Position numbers and translations under genes: made by a program. From Brucella rhizosphaerae (GTDB taxonomy: Bacteria; Pseudomonadota; Alphaproteobacteria; Rhizobiales; Rhizobiaceae), in assembly GCF_002252475.1 (NCBI RefSeq), contig NZ_NNRK01000034.1, positions 1 through 64,000 on the forward strand: a stretch of DNA of 64,000 nt. Direction: 5' to 3'. Below the pieces are notes generated by a model. It did not search any database, was not told the origin of the DNA, and saw nothing but the letters and a program-made list of their open reading frames with translations. Positions 47,590 through 57,379 of the stretch are shown piece after piece (within the stretch, counting starts at the first letter, position 1; the number at the start of each line of letters is the position of its first letter).

Positions 47590-48855
47590 GTGAATCATTT
47601 TGAATATCGCAACGGCGTTCTCCACGCTGAAAATGTGAGCTTGCCTGAAATCGCTAAAGAGGTCGGCACGCCTTTCTACGTCTACTCCCGCGCCACCATC
47701 GAGCGCCATTTCCGCGTCTTCAGCGAAGCTTTTGCGGATATGGAAACGCTGGTGACCTATGCGCTGAAAGCCAATTCCAATCTGGCAGTTCTTAAAATCC
47801 TCGCCAAGCTTGGCGCCGGTGCTGACACGGTTTCGGAAGGCGAAATTCGCCGTGCGCTGGCCGCAGGTATTCCGGCAAACAAGATCGTGTTTTCCGGTGT
47901 CGGCAAAACTCCGCATGAAATGGATTTTGCACTGGAAGCAGGCATCTATTGCTTCAATGTCGAATCCGAACCCGAGCTGGAAATCCTGTCCTCCCGCGCG
48001 GTCAAGGCTGGCAAGGTTGCCTCTGTGTCCTTGCGCATCAATCCCGATGTCGATGCAAAGACACACGCCAAAATCTCAACTGGCAAATCCGAAAACAAGT
48101 TCGGCATTCCACGCGTAAAAGCCCGTCAGGCCTATGCACGAGCTGCCAGCCTGCCCGGAATTGACGTCGTCGGTATCGATATGCATATCGGCAGCCAGAT
48201 CATCGATTTAGAGCCTTTCGACAACGCTTTTGCGCTGATGGCACAGATCGTGAAGGAATTGCAGGCCGACGGTCACAATATCCGCCATGTCGATGTCGGT
48301 GGCGGCTTGGGCATTCCTTATCGCACCGATAACAACCCGCCGCCGTTGCCTGTAGCCTATGCGGAAATCGTCGCTAAACACATCAAACCGCTTGGCCTGA
48401 AAACCGTATTCGAGCCGGGCCGACTGATTGTCGGCAATGCTGGTTTGCTCGTCACGGAAGTGATTTTTGTGAAGGAAGGCGACGCCAAGAACTTTGTCAT
48501 CGTCGATGCGGCGATGAACGATCTCATTCGCCCCACGCTTTATGAAGCTTTCCACGACATCAAACCGGTTAAGGAAACGCAGGATAACAGCCCGCGCATT
48601 CGCGCCGATTTTGTCGGCCCTGTCTGCGAAACCGGCGATTATCTCGGCCTGGACCGGGAAGTGGCAAAGCCCGCTCCGGGCGATCTGATTGCAGTCTGCA
48701 CGACAGGCGCTTATGGCGCCGTGCTATCGAGCACCTACAATAGCCGCCTTCTGATCCCGGAAGTGTTGGTGGATGGTGATCGTTATCACGTCATCCGTCC
48801 GCGCCGGACCTATGAAGAGCTGCTTGCCCTCGATTCCGTGCCCGACTGGCTCTAG
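47590..48855 (+). CDS. lysA: Diaminopimelate decarboxylase
   Basis: A 421-residue fold-type III PLP enzyme, last step of lysine synthesis. PLP lysine K60 lies in YALKANSN; HIGSQI and CETGDYLGLDR carry substrate and active-site residues. It starts with GTG at 47590. It uses the pathway opened by lysC at 13058-14329. Confidence 0.97.
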   Translation: MNHFEYRNGVLHAENVSLPEIAKEVGTPFYVYSRATIERHFRVFSEAFADMETLVTYALKANSNLAVLKILAKLGAGADTVSEGEIRRALAAGIPANKIVFSGVGKTPHEMDFALEAGIYCFNVESEPELEILSSRAVKAGKVASVSLRINPDVDAKTHAKISTGKSENKFGIPRVKARQAYARAASLPGIDVVGIDMHIGSQIIDLEPFDNAFALMAQIVKELQADGHNIRHVDVGGGLGIPYRTDNNPPPLPVAYAEIVAKHIKPLGLKTVFEPGRLIVGNAGLLVTEVIFVKEGDAKNFVIVDAAMNDLIRPTLYEAFHDIKPVKETQDNSPRIRADFVGPVCETGDYLGLDREVAKPAPGDLIAVCTTGAYGAVLSSTYNSRLLIPEVLVDGDRYHVIRPRRTYEELLALDSVPDWL

Positions 48856-48865
48856 TCTCATTTGA

Positions 48866-48910
48866 AGCATAGTCTGATCGATCCTTGTTCCACTTTGATC
48901 GGATTATGCT
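48866..48910. repeat. Interspersed repeat, module C (copy 2)
   Basis: AGCATAGTCTGATCGATCCT ... GATCGGATTATGCT fold-back located 10 bases past the lysA stop codon. Confidence 0.65.
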
Positions 48911-48941
48911 TTAAAAATCCGGTCAAAGCCTCGTCTTTGCC

Positions 48942-51686
48942 ATGATGCGTGTTATCCTAAGCGTTACTCGTAACTGGAACACGCATCAGAAAGTCCAGAT
49001 GATACAGCAGAGAAAAGACAGCAAAGACTTGCCAATCCGCAAGCGCGATGCGTTTTTCCGCCTGTTTTCCGGCGAAGGTGCCGCTTTGCGCCGCCTTCAC
49101 CTGCAAAGCTTTCTGACCATCAGCTTTGAGAGGCTCTGGCCTCTTGTGCTTCCACTGATTCTGCTGATTGCCCTTTTTGCAAGCCTGAGCTGGCTTGGGC
49201 TTTTTACGCTTATGCCACGCTGGTTGCATCTTGGTGTGCTTGGGCTCTTTGCCCTTGCCGGCCTTGTTGCCCTTTATCTGCCATTCCGTTTCCGCCTTCC
49301 CAATGAAGACGACATCACGGCTCGTATTGAGGACGTGAACGGTCTGATCCACGAGCCACTGGCAGTCCAAACCGGGAAAATGGCGACTGGCAGCAACGAT
49401 CCTTTCGCAGTCGCTCTCTGGCAAGAACACAAGCGCCGTATGGCCGAGCGCCTGAAAAACCTGCAATCGGGCTTGCCACGTCCGCATATTCCGGAACGTG
49501 ATCCGTTTGCTTTACGTGCAATTGTTGCTCTGCTTTTTGTCACTGCATTCGCCTATAGCCTTAGTCCCAATAGTGGGCGTATTGCCGATGCCTTTCACCT
49601 GCGTGCAGGCAAGGCAACGGCTGTCACCCGCATCGATGCATGGGTAACCCCACCGCGCTATACCGGACGGGCGCCCGTGTTTCTAAGCACAACGATTGAT
49701 GAAGCAAATGTCGGAAAGCCGATTACGGTTCCGCAAGGCAGTATTGTCAATATCCGGGTTATTGGCGGCAGTTCAGAACGACTGACGACAACAGATCCGA
49801 CCGGTCATCGCAGCGAGATACAGCCTGTCGCTCCGCAGAGTACACCAAAAGATGGTGAAGAAACAGCGGCAGAGCAGCAGCCTGAGCAACAGGCTATCGT
49901 CGATGGCAGCCGTAACTTCCGTTATGATCTGCAGCAGGATCAGACAGTGACCCTGTCCGGCACCGATGCACGCTGGACCTTTGCCGTTACGCCGGATAAT
50001 GCGCCGACCATTCGTTTCACCAAAGAACCAGGCCATGCGCTGAATGGCACTTTGCAGCTTGCCTATGAAATCACCGACGATTATGGACCGGCCAAAGCCT
50101 ATGGCGAAATCGTTCCGCTCGATATGGACCACGAGGATGAGGAAGTCGCTCCGCTTTACGATGCGCCGGACCTGCCACTAGCGTTGCCGCGTCGGGGAAC
50201 AAAAGAGGCGACCACAGCCAAAGACCTGACAGAACATCCATGGGCTGGTCAGGAAGTAGCGCTTACGCTCGTCGTGACCGATGCAAATGGCAAAACCGGA
50301 CGCAGCGAAACCAAGGTCATGAAGCTGCCGGAACGGCCTTTCTCCAATCCGCTTGCAAAAGCGGTTGTGGAGCAACGCCGGATCCTCGCTTTCGACGGCA
50401 CGCAGCGTGACCATGTCCGTGACATGCTTTCAGCGCTCATGCTGCGCCCGGAAGAAACGATCAAGAACAACGCTCATTTTCTCGGCCTTGTGACAATCCG
50501 CACGCGGCTTCGTCTGGCAACCGGTGATGATGCATTGCGCGATACGGCTGATTATATGTGGCAGGTCGCACTAGGCATTGAAGACGGCAATTTGTCGGCA
50601 GCCGAGAAGCGTCTGCGTCAGGCACAGGAAGCCCTGCGCAACGCTTTGCAGAATGGCGCTTCGCAGGAAGAAATTGCGAAACTTTCCGCAGAGCTGCGCA
50701 AGGCAATGCAGGATTTCCTGCGTGAATTTGCCCAGCGTCAGCAGCAAAATCCCAATGCGCGTAATACACCCGTCGATCCAAATGCACGTGTGCTGACCGA
50801 AAAGGACTTGCAGCGTATGATGGACCAGATCGAAAATCTGGCACGTCAGGGATCACGTGATCAAGCGGAACAGCTTCTTTCGCAATTGCAGGATATGATG
50901 AACAATCTGCAGATGGGCCAGCAGGCGCAACCGGGCCAGCAAGGCCAGGGTCAGGGCCAGGGTCAGGCCAATCAGATGCAGCAGCAGATGAACAAGCTTG
51001 GCGATCTGATGCGTCGTCAGCAGCAGATGATGAATGAGACCTTCAATCTCGATCAGAAGATGCAGCAGCAATATAATAACAGCGAAGGCGAGTTTGGCGA
51101 AGAAGACCAGATGCCCGGCGATGATGGCTCTATGGGTCCAGGTGAATCGCAGCAGGGCCAATCGCAGCAAAATGGCCAGCAGAATGGCACGCCGTCTGAA
51201 ATGGCGGAGGCCATGCGCAAGCTTCAACAGCAGCAACAACAGCTCCAGCAGGAATTGCAGAAGTTTAATGAAGACCTCAAGGGCATGGGCATAGACCCCA
51301 ATCAGGATTTCTCCGACGCAGGAAAATCAATGGGCAATGCCGCCGATGCGCTTGGCCGCAGCGAGGGTTCGGAAGCAAGTGACCAGCAGGGCAGCGCACT
51401 TGATGCGCTTCGCCGTGGTGGCCGCGATATGATGAAGCAAATGCAGCAGGCTATGGGAGAGCAAGGTCAGGGACAAAGCGGACAGAATGGCCAGACCGGA
51501 CGTGACCCGCTTGGACGCCAGCAAGGCAGCAACGGCATGTCAAATGGCGATGACGTCAAAATTCCGGGCGAAATCGATATTCAGCGCGCCCGCGAAATTC
51601 TCGATGAAATCCGCCGCAAGCTTGGCAATGCATTGACGCCACAGATGGAAAAAGAATATCTCCAGCGCCTGTTGCAGTTCGACTAG
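48942..51686 (+). CDS. TIGR02302 / DUF4175 family membrane protein
   Basis: A protein of up to 914 residues. Two hydrophobic helices lie at about 67-115 and a third at about 182-200, followed by a large periplasmic region with Ig-like stretches (about 210-430), then a long helical, very Gln-rich part (about 600-860) full of QQQ and QGQ repeats, and a conserved C-terminus IDIQRAREILDEIRRKLGNALTPQMEKEYLQRLLQFD. The family is restricted largely to Alphaproteobacteria and has no known function. The start is uncertain: ATG at 48942 or at 48999, neither with a clear Shine-Dalgarno. The CAG/CAA-rich section gives a direct-repeat-like DNA composition. Confidence 0.9.
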   Translation: MMRVILSVTRNWNTHQKVQMIQQRKDSKDLPIRKRDAFFRLFSGEGAALRRLHLQSFLTISFERLWPLVLPLILLIALFASLSWLGLFTLMPRWLHLGVLGLFALAGLVALYLPFRFRLPNEDDITARIEDVNGLIHEPLAVQTGKMATGSNDPFAVALWQEHKRRMAERLKNLQSGLPRPHIPERDPFALRAIVALLFVTAFAYSLSPNSGRIADAFHLRAGKATAVTRIDAWVTPPRYTGRAPVFLSTTIDEANVGKPITVPQGSIVNIRVIGGSSERLTTTDPTGHRSEIQPVAPQSTPKDGEETAAEQQPEQQAIVDGSRNFRYDLQQDQTVTLSGTDARWTFAVTPDNAPTIRFTKEPGHALNGTLQLAYEITDDYGPAKAYGEIVPLDMDHEDEEVAPLYDAPDLPLALPRRGTKEATTAKDLTEHPWAGQEVALTLVVTDANGKTGRSETKVMKLPERPFSNPLAKAVVEQRRILAFDGTQRDHVRDMLSALMLRPEETIKNNAHFLGLVTIRTRLRLATGDDALRDTADYMWQVALGIEDGNLSAAEKRLRQAQEALRNALQNGASQEEIAKLSAELRKAMQDFLREFAQRQQQNPNARNTPVDPNARVLTEKDLQRMMDQIENLARQGSRDQAEQLLSQLQDMMNNLQMGQQAQPGQQGQGQGQGQANQMQQQMNKLGDLMRRQQQMMNETFNLDQKMQQQYNNSEGEFGEEDQMPGDDGSMGPGESQQGQSQQNGQQNGTPSEMAEAMRKLQQQQQQLQQELQKFNEDLKGMGIDPNQDFSDAGKSMGNAADALGRSEGSEASDQQGSALDALRRGGRDMMKQMQQAMGEQGQGQSGQNGQTGRDPLGRQQGSNGMSNGDDVKIPGEIDIQRAREILDEIRRKLGNALTPQMEKEYLQRLLQFD

Positions 51687-51755
51687 TGGATTAAATTTGA
51701 CGTTTGAATCCCGGCCGACACAAAGGCTGTTTCAAACGTCAAATTCGAAAATCCA
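51687..51755 (+). terminator. Long palindrome after the TIGR02302 gene, possible terminator
   Basis: ATTTGACGTTTGAA (51695-51708) and its exact complement TTCAAACGTCAAAT (51731-51744) form a 14-bp stem; outer TGGATT/AATCCA bases also pair. It starts at the base after the stop codon. There is no T tract, so it may instead be a REP-like element. Confidence 0.55.
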
Positions 51756-51830
51756 CCAGATTCATAAACGTGCCAGTGGTCCCTTTGATTCCGACATATG
51801 CTGATAGCCGCGGGAAATTTTGGTTAGAAC

Positions 51831-51918
51831 GCGCCGAAAATGGTGATTTGCGAGAGCCTAAGCGCAGTGTACTTTTGGGTACATGAGCAACGCAAGCGCA
51901 GCAAAGCTGCCATTTGCA
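51831..51918. repeat. Interspersed repeat, module F (copy 2)
   Basis: GCGCCGAAAATGGTG, GCGAGAGCC, AAGCGCAGTGTACTTTTGGG, a GCAACGCAAGCGCAG repeat of the same block and the terminal GCCATTTGCAC. It is longer than the copy at 36963-37014. Confidence 0.65.
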
Positions 51919-51943
51919 CGCCGTCAGAAGCTCAATATCGCGG

Positions 51944-52480
51944 TTAGTCCTTCACATGGCCCACATAGGGCAACTGGCGGAACGAATGCGCTACGTCCAT
52001 GCCGTAGCCGACGACAAAATAGTCAGGGCATTCAAAGGCAACGAAATCTGCATTAAGATCAACCTTGCGACGCACGCTCTTGTCGAGCAATACGGCAATG
52101 CTGACACTACGCGCACCGCGTTCGATCATCAGTTCGCGCACGAATTTGAGCGTCTTGCCCGATTCGAGAATATCGTCGATCAGAAGCACATCACGATCAC
52201 GAACATCGCTGTCGATATCGCGCAACAAACGCACTTCTGTACTGGTCGTGCCTTTGCCATAGCTCGAAACGGTGATGAATTCGACATCGGGTTCAACACC
52301 GGCATCATGCATTGCACGAATGAGATCGGCTGCGAAAATGAACGAACCTTTGAGGATCGAAATTGTCAGCAGATTATGAAACTTGTGTCCGGCGATGTCT
52401 TTCGCAAGCTCCAGATTGCGCGCGGCAATTTCTTCCGAGCTGAACAGCACATCGATTGTTTTGCCGCCGACTTCAGGCAT
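51944..52480 (-). CDS. hpt: Hypoxanthine phosphoribosyltransferase
   Basis: A 178-residue purine-salvage enzyme that makes IMP (and often GMP) from base and PRPP. The flexible loop SSYGKGTTST, the PRPP motif VLLIDDILESGKTL (about 98-111) and the C-terminal PDYFVVGYGMDVAHSFRQLPYVG are typical. Divergent from the methyltransferase gene. Confidence 0.96.
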   Translation of the reverse strand: MPEVGGKTIDVLFSSEEIAARNLELAKDIAGHKFHNLLTISILKGSFIFAADLIRAMHDAGVEPDVEFITVSSYGKGTTSTEVRLLRDIDSDVRDRDVLLIDDILESGKTLKFVRELMIERGARSVSIAVLLDKSVRRKVDLNADFVAFECPDYFVVGYGMDVAHSFRQLPYVGHVKD

Positions 52481-52639
52481 CTGCCGCTTCTCCTGCTAAA
52501 TAAGCCTCACATGGCTTTGAAAGGCACGCTCTATATCATGCTTTCTCAGAATTGCACCATTTTGGATTGCCCTCTTCCAGAACAATCAAAGGCAGCATAA
52601 TCATTTGCCATTACATTGATTTGTTATAGCGTGGCCATC

Positions 52640-53407
52640 ATGCATCCAGATATTATCGAACTGCGCTCCTTTTACGACACAACACTTGGTCACCTGACCG
52701 AGCGCTCCATCCGTATGGCACTCGCTGCACTATGGGGACGTGTGCCGGGCGAGCGACTTGTCGGTCTTGGCTATAGCCTGCCCTATCTGGATCGTTTCAG
52801 TGCAGATACCGAACGCAGCTTTGCTTTCATGCCTGCCGGACAAGGTGCGATTGCATGGCCCTCGCCGGACAAATCGGCGACGGCTTTGGTTTTCGATGAA
52901 GAATTGCCTTTGCCTGATTCCTCCATCGACCGCATTCTGATGGTCCACGCTCTCGAATATGCGGAAAATGCTGCTGAAACGCTGAAAGAGATGTGGCGGG
53001 TGCTTGCGCCTAATGGCAGGCTGGTGATCGTCGTGCCAAACCGGCGTGGCGTCTGGGCACGTCTCGACCGGACACCGTTTGGAAGCGGTCGCCCCTATAG
53101 CCGTACACAGCTCACGGCTTTGCTGCGCGAAGCCAACTTCACCGTGAATATCGTCAGCAATGCGCTGCATTTCCCACCTGTGAAACGTCGCTGGATGATG
53201 CGGCCCTGCATGGCGGTTGAGGGCGTGGGGCGTAAGCTCTGGCCGCTTTTTTCAGGCGTATTGGTGGTCGAAGCGCAGAAGCGGCTCTATCAGGGGCTGC
53301 CTGTCGCCCAGCGCTCCTCGCGACGTGTATTTGTGCCTGTGCTTGCACCCCATGGTTCGCCGCTGAGCGGCTTGAGAAAAACCGCGTCAAAAGAACCCAA
53401 AAAATAA
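52640..53407 (+). CDS. Class I SAM-dependent methyltransferase
   Basis: A 255-residue protein with a Methyltransf_11-like core: ERLVGLGYSLPYLDRF in the motif I position is diverged, followed by DSSIDRILMVHALEYAENAAETLKEMWRVLAPNGRLVIVVPNRRGVWAR. The family occurs next to housekeeping genes in Rhizobiales and its substrate is unknown. I prefer the ATG at 52640 to an in-frame TTG at 52616. Confidence 0.85.
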   Translation: MHPDIIELRSFYDTTLGHLTERSIRMALAALWGRVPGERLVGLGYSLPYLDRFSADTERSFAFMPAGQGAIAWPSPDKSATALVFDEELPLPDSSIDRILMVHALEYAENAAETLKEMWRVLAPNGRLVIVVPNRRGVWARLDRTPFGSGRPYSRTQLTALLREANFTVNIVSNALHFPPVKRRWMMRPCMAVEGVGRKLWPLFSGVLVVEAQKRLYQGLPVAQRSSRRVFVPVLAPHGSPLSGLRKTASKEPKK

Positions 53408-53490
53408 TGCTGCAGCCCTTCACAGTAAGGTTTCTCTCGACTTGAACGCGACAGCGGTTTATGCCCGCTGCGTAACCCTAAACTCAGTCC

Positions 53491-53507
53491 TTTTGGCGGA
53501 GCCAAAA
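53491..53507 (+). promoter_or_regulatory. Hairpin enclosing the hisC Shine-Dalgarno
   Basis: TTTTGGC (53491-53497) and GCCAAAA (53501-53507) pair perfectly around a GGA loop, so the GGAG ribosome site lies partly in loop and stem, 2 nt before the ATG at 53510. Confidence 0.45.
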
Positions 53508-53509
53508 TC

Positions 53510-54616
53510 ATGACCAATATGCAGACACCCTCCCGTCCCCAGCCCAAGACAGGCCTGCTCGATATCGCAGCCTATGTGCCCGGCAAGGAACATGTTGAAG
53601 GCGTCGCTAAGGTCTATAAGCTCTCCTCAAACGAGACTCCGGTCGGTCCCAGCCCACATGCGGTCGAGGCCTATCGACACTGGGCCGATCAGCTCGCGAC
53701 ATATCCCGACGGTCAGGCCATAGCGCTGCGCGAAGCAATCGCTGAATCTCAGGGCCTCAACATCGGCAACATTCTCTGCGGCAATGGCTCTGACGAATTG
53801 CTCGGCCTTATCTGCCAGACCTATCTGGCACCGGGCGATGAAGCGATCATCACCGAGCATGGTTTTGCGGTTTACAAGATTCAAACACTGGGTGCAGGCG
53901 CAACACCAGTGACCGTCAAGGAAAAGGACGAACGCATCGATGTCGATGCTATCCTTGCTGGAATTACACCACGCACCAGGATTGTTTTCATCGCCAATCC
54001 TGCCAACCCGACCGGCACCTATCTGCCATTTGAGGAAGTGCGGCGCCTCCATGCCGGTCTGCCCAGGCATGTCCTGCTGGTGCTTGATGCAGCCTATGCC
54101 GAATATGTGCGACGCAATGATTACGAAGCCGGCCTTGAGCTGGTATCGTCAAACGAAAATGTCGTCATGACCCGCACCTTCTCGAAGATACACGGCTTGC
54201 CGGGTCTGCGTATCGGCTGGATGTATGCACCACTGCACGTCATCGACGCAGTCAATCGCATCCGAGGTCCTTTCAACATGAACTCAGCGGCAATTGCTGC
54301 GGGTGCTGCCGCAATTCGCGACCGCGCCCATGTCGTAAAATCAGTTGAGTATAACGAAAAGTGGCTGTCGTGGCTGACCGATGAATTCACCAGGCTTGGG
54401 CTTCGTGTGACGCCATCGGTGACAAACTTTTTGCTGATGCACTTCCCCGACAATGCCGCACATTCGGCAGACAAGGCGGATGAGTGGCTTTCACAGCGTG
54501 GCTATATTCTGCGTCGTGTTGGTGGCTACGGCTTCCCCAATGCGCTGCGCATGACAGTAGGCACAGAAGAAGCCAATCATGGGGTTGTGGCCGCTCTTAC
54601 CGAGTTTTTGAAGTAA
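53510..54616 (+). CDS. hisC: Histidinol-phosphate aminotransferase
   Basis: A 368-residue fold-type I aminotransferase. PLP lysine K226 lies in [15 protein letters not shown] with R234; [11 protein letters not shown] and DAAYAEY are HisC signatures. Position directly before tyrC (4-bp gap) suggests it also transaminates aromatic keto acids, as many HisC proteins do. The leader hairpin may limit translation. Confidence 0.95.
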   Translation: MTNMQTPSRPQPKTGLLDIAAYVPGKEHVEGVAKVYKLSSNETPVGPSPHAVEAYRHWADQLATYPDGQAIALREAIAESQGLNIGNILCGNGSDELLGLICQTYLAPGDEAIITEHGFAVYKIQTLGAGATPVTVKEKDERIDVDAILAGITPRTRIVFIANPANPTGTYLPFEEVRRLHAGLPRHVLLVLDAAYAEYVRRNDYEAGLELVSSNENVVMTRTFSKIHGLPGLRIGWMYAPLHVIDAVNRIRGPFNMNSAAIAAGAAAIRDRAHVVKSVEYNEKWLSWLTDEFTRLGLRVTPSVTNFLLMHFPDNAAHSADKADEWLSQRGYILRRVGGYGFPNALRMTVGTEEANHGVVAALTEFLK

Positions 54617-54620
54617 GACG

Positions 54621-55559
54621 ATGTCCACGATCCACTTTGAAAAAGTTGCGCTCATCGGTATCGGCCTTATTGGCTCATCGCTGGCGCGTGTCATCCGCCG
54701 CGAAGGCCTGGCCGATCATATCGCCATCGCCACACGCAGTGCCGAAACGCTTAAGCGCGCCGAGGAATTAAACCTCGGCGACAGCTATTCGACCGATAGT
54801 GCCGAAGCAGTCAAAGACGCTGATCTTGTCATCGTGTCGGTGCCGGTCGGCTCGTCGGGCACCGTTGCAAAGCAGATCGCAGGCAGTCTGAAGCCCGGCG
54901 CTATCGTCACAGATGTAGGCTCCACAAAGGCGTCGGTCATTGCCCAGATGCAGCCGGAGCTGCCGGATAATGTACATTTCATTCCGGGGCATCCACTGGC
55001 AGGGACCGAATATTCCGGCCCTGATGCAGGTTTTGCCGAGCTCTTCACCAATCGCTGGTGCATTCTCACGCCCCTGCCCGACACCGATCAGGCGGCAATC
55101 GACAAGCTTTCTGCCTTCTGGACGGCTTGCGGTTCGCGTCTTGATCAGATGGACCCACAGCATCACGATCTGGTGCTGGCCATCGTCTCGCATCTGCCGC
55201 ATATCATCGCCTATAATATCGTTGGCACAGCCAGTGATCTGGAACAGGTGACGAAATCAGAAGTCATCAAATATTCTGCTTCGGGTTTCCGCGATTTCAC
55301 GCGCCTGGCTGCTTCCGATCCAACCATGTGGCGTGACGTCTGCCTGCATAACAAGGACGCCATCCTTGAGATGCTCGCACGGTTCTCGGAAGATCTGGCA
55401 TCCTTGCAGCGCTCAATCCGCTGGGGTGACGGTGAGGCTCTGTTTGACCTCTTCACCCGTACACGCGCCGTTCGTCGAGGCATCATCGATGCGGGTCAGG
55501 AAGTTGATGCGCCAGACTTTGGGCGTCAGGCAGCCGCCCATCCGGGCGAACAGAAATAA
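54621..55559 (+). CDS. tyrC: Prephenate/arogenate dehydrogenase
   Basis: A 312-residue TyrA-family enzyme of tyrosine synthesis. The NAD motif GIGLIG lies at 13-18; HPLAGTEYSGPDAG and SHLPHIIAYNIV are conserved. No chorismate mutase or ACT domain is fused. It follows hisC by four bases, giving an aromatic/histidine operon. Confidence 0.95.
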   Translation: MSTIHFEKVALIGIGLIGSSLARVIRREGLADHIAIATRSAETLKRAEELNLGDSYSTDSAEAVKDADLVIVSVPVGSSGTVAKQIAGSLKPGAIVTDVGSTKASVIAQMQPELPDNVHFIPGHPLAGTEYSGPDAGFAELFTNRWCILTPLPDTDQAAIDKLSAFWTACGSRLDQMDPQHHDLVLAIVSHLPHIIAYNIVGTASDLEQVTKSEVIKYSASGFRDFTRLAASDPTMWRDVCLHNKDAILEMLARFSEDLASLQRSIRWGDGEALFDLFTRTRAVRRGIIDAGQEVDAPDFGRQAAAHPGEQK

Positions 55560-55570
55560 AGCATCTGAAC

Positions 55571-56590
55571 TTATAAGCTCGGCACTCGACCGAGCGGAAT
55601 AAATCCAGCGCTGGCTCTACCCTTGCGAACGGTAATTTCGATAACGGGATTGCCGTTTTCGTCTTTCGGCATAGCGGAAAGAGCGAAAAGAACGGTGGCT
55701 ATATTGCCTCCCTGTTCAGGGAAAACTGTCTGTCCGGCCTGCGCAAAGGATTGTGGATTAACCATCGTGACCTTGAGGTCCGCATCAACCTCGCCTTCCA
55801 GATCGACTGCAAACGGACCGGCAATCGAAAGAACCGCCCCATTTGGCATGGACAGAAATGCCTGATTGATAACACCACTATGACCGCGCATCCGTTCATT
55901 GAACGGGGACGGGCTTGGCGCAAGGAAGGTGGCAGCGTCGGCAATCGCTATATCGACCAACCCGTCAATTTCCGGGCTTTTAGCATGGCCAATCACATAG
56001 GGCTCGAGCCTGAGCGCCACGAAACGCCCATTGATCTTGAGCTGATCGTCTTCGCTGCTCATGCGAAAATTCATCTGCTCAAGCTTGCTGACCAGTTCTG
56101 TGGTCGTGGTTTCCGTACGTACACCGACGCTCAGATCCCGTGCATTCAACTCGATCTCAGTCGGAAATGGACGGGCAAGACGCGTATTGGAGGTAAACTT
56201 GCTCCAATTGATTTCAAGTGGCTGGATACCGGGAAACTCGACAAAGGCCGGACCGGATATTTCGTTGCTCAGCGAACGGGGTGCATAGACCGGAGAACCG
56301 GACGTAAAGCGACCGGCACGCAATGACATGCCTTCAGAAGGCTTGCGCCATGAAATACTGGCACAAATCACATTCACACGCAGTGGGTAGCCGCCGGTAT
56401 GCAGGTTTTCGCATTGAACACCGACGCCCTGCGATGCAAGCTTGGCCATATCGGCCTTTGCGCGCGTTTCGATCTTATCTGCAACATAGAACCAGCCAGC
56501 CGTGTAGGCTGCAATAAGCACGAGAGCGATAACGGCGATCGTGATTGGGCGCTTTCTGGATTTCTTGGATTCAATTCCAGCATGCGCCAT
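55571..56590 (-). CDS. DUF2125 family membrane-anchored protein
   Basis: A 339-residue protein with a basic N-terminus KKSRKRP, one membrane helix at about 20-37 and a large periplasmic domain with CENLHTGGYPLRVNVIC, two Cys that may form a disulfide. DUF2125 has no assigned function; its beta-rich layout recalls AsmA-like proteins, which is a guess. The start at 56590 has GAGG upstream; a TTG six codons earlier is less likely. Convergent with tyrC. Confidence 0.88.
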   Translation of the reverse strand: MAHAGIESKKSRKRPITIAVIALVLIAAYTAGWFYVADKIETRAKADMAKLASQGVGVQCENLHTGGYPLRVNVICASISWRKPSEGMSLRAGRFTSGSPVYAPRSLSNEISGPAFVEFPGIQPLEINWSKFTSNTRLARPFPTEIELNARDLSVGVRTETTTTELVSKLEQMNFRMSSEDDQLKINGRFVALRLEPYVIGHAKSPEIDGLVDIAIADAATFLAPSPSPFNERMRGHSGVINQAFLSMPNGAVLSIAGPFAVDLEGEVDADLKVTMVNPQSFAQAGQTVFPEQGGNIATVLFALSAMPKDENGNPVIEITVRKGRASAGFIPLGRVPSL

Positions 56591-56803
56591 TGAAAAAGCC
56601 TCTTTCAATCAGATACTTGGTTGCGGTGATAAAGCGCAGGGCATCTCAGAGCCCAAACCATCATTGTCTGTTCTGCTCTCCCCAACAGGTGGCTATATTA
56701 TGGCAAGATTGCGTCTTGTGAAGTTTCACCGATTAAAAAATACGGGATATCCTGAGATTACCAATAAAAACTCGCCATAATTGAACTTATATTGATTCCT
56801 ATC

Positions 56804-57379
56804 ATGACACGGCGCACTGACGATCAGCGAATGAACGACTTCTGGGTATTTGGTTACGGCTCACTAATGTGGCGGCCCGGCTTTGCCCATGTCGAAACCA
56901 TGCGCGCACGCCTGCATGGATATCGTCGCAGTCTGTGCATCTATTCCCATGTCCACCGCGGAACGCCTGACCATCCCGGCCTTGTACTTGGTCTCGATAC
57001 TGGCGGCTCCTGCCTCGGCATCGCTTTCCGTGTCCCGGGCGACATGACCGATGAGGTCATGGTCTATTTGCGCGAGCGCGAAATGTCCAACCGCGTCTAT
57101 CACGAAAAATGGTTGCGACTGCGCCTCGCCGATGGCCGTGATGTGCAAGCCGTCACCTATGTTGCCGACCGGCGTCACACGCAATATGCGGGGTCGCTCA
57201 AAGCCGAGGATGCTGCTGTAATCGTCGCGTCTGCGCAGGGCGATTCCGGTGCCAATGTCGATTATGTCTCCAACACGCTTGAGCATCTGCGCAATATGCG
57301 TGTGCGTGATCACGCATTGGAACATGTCAATGATCTGATCAGCAACAAAGTGAGCCAGCAGAAACCCGACGCAGCCTGA
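56804..57379 (+). CDS. Gamma-glutamylcyclotransferase (ChaC-like)
   Basis: A 191-residue protein with the ChaC/GGCT fold: the substrate-binding loop WVFGYGSLMWRPGF, DHPGLVLGLDTGGSCLGIAFRV, and a Glu in VYLREREMSNRVY that fits the catalytic base. It probably splits glutathione or gamma-glutamyl peptides to 5-oxoproline. No clear Shine-Dalgarno distinguishes the ATG at 56804 from that at 56831. It abuts the convergent EamA gene with no gap. Confidence 0.9.
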   Translation: MTRRTDDQRMNDFWVFGYGSLMWRPGFAHVETMRARLHGYRRSLCIYSHVHRGTPDHPGLVLGLDTGGSCLGIAFRVPGDMTDEVMVYLREREMSNRVYHEKWLRLRLADGRDVQAVTYVADRRHTQYAGSLKAEDAAVIVASAQGDSGANVDYVSNTLEHLRNMRVRDHALEHVNDLISNKVSQQKPDAA

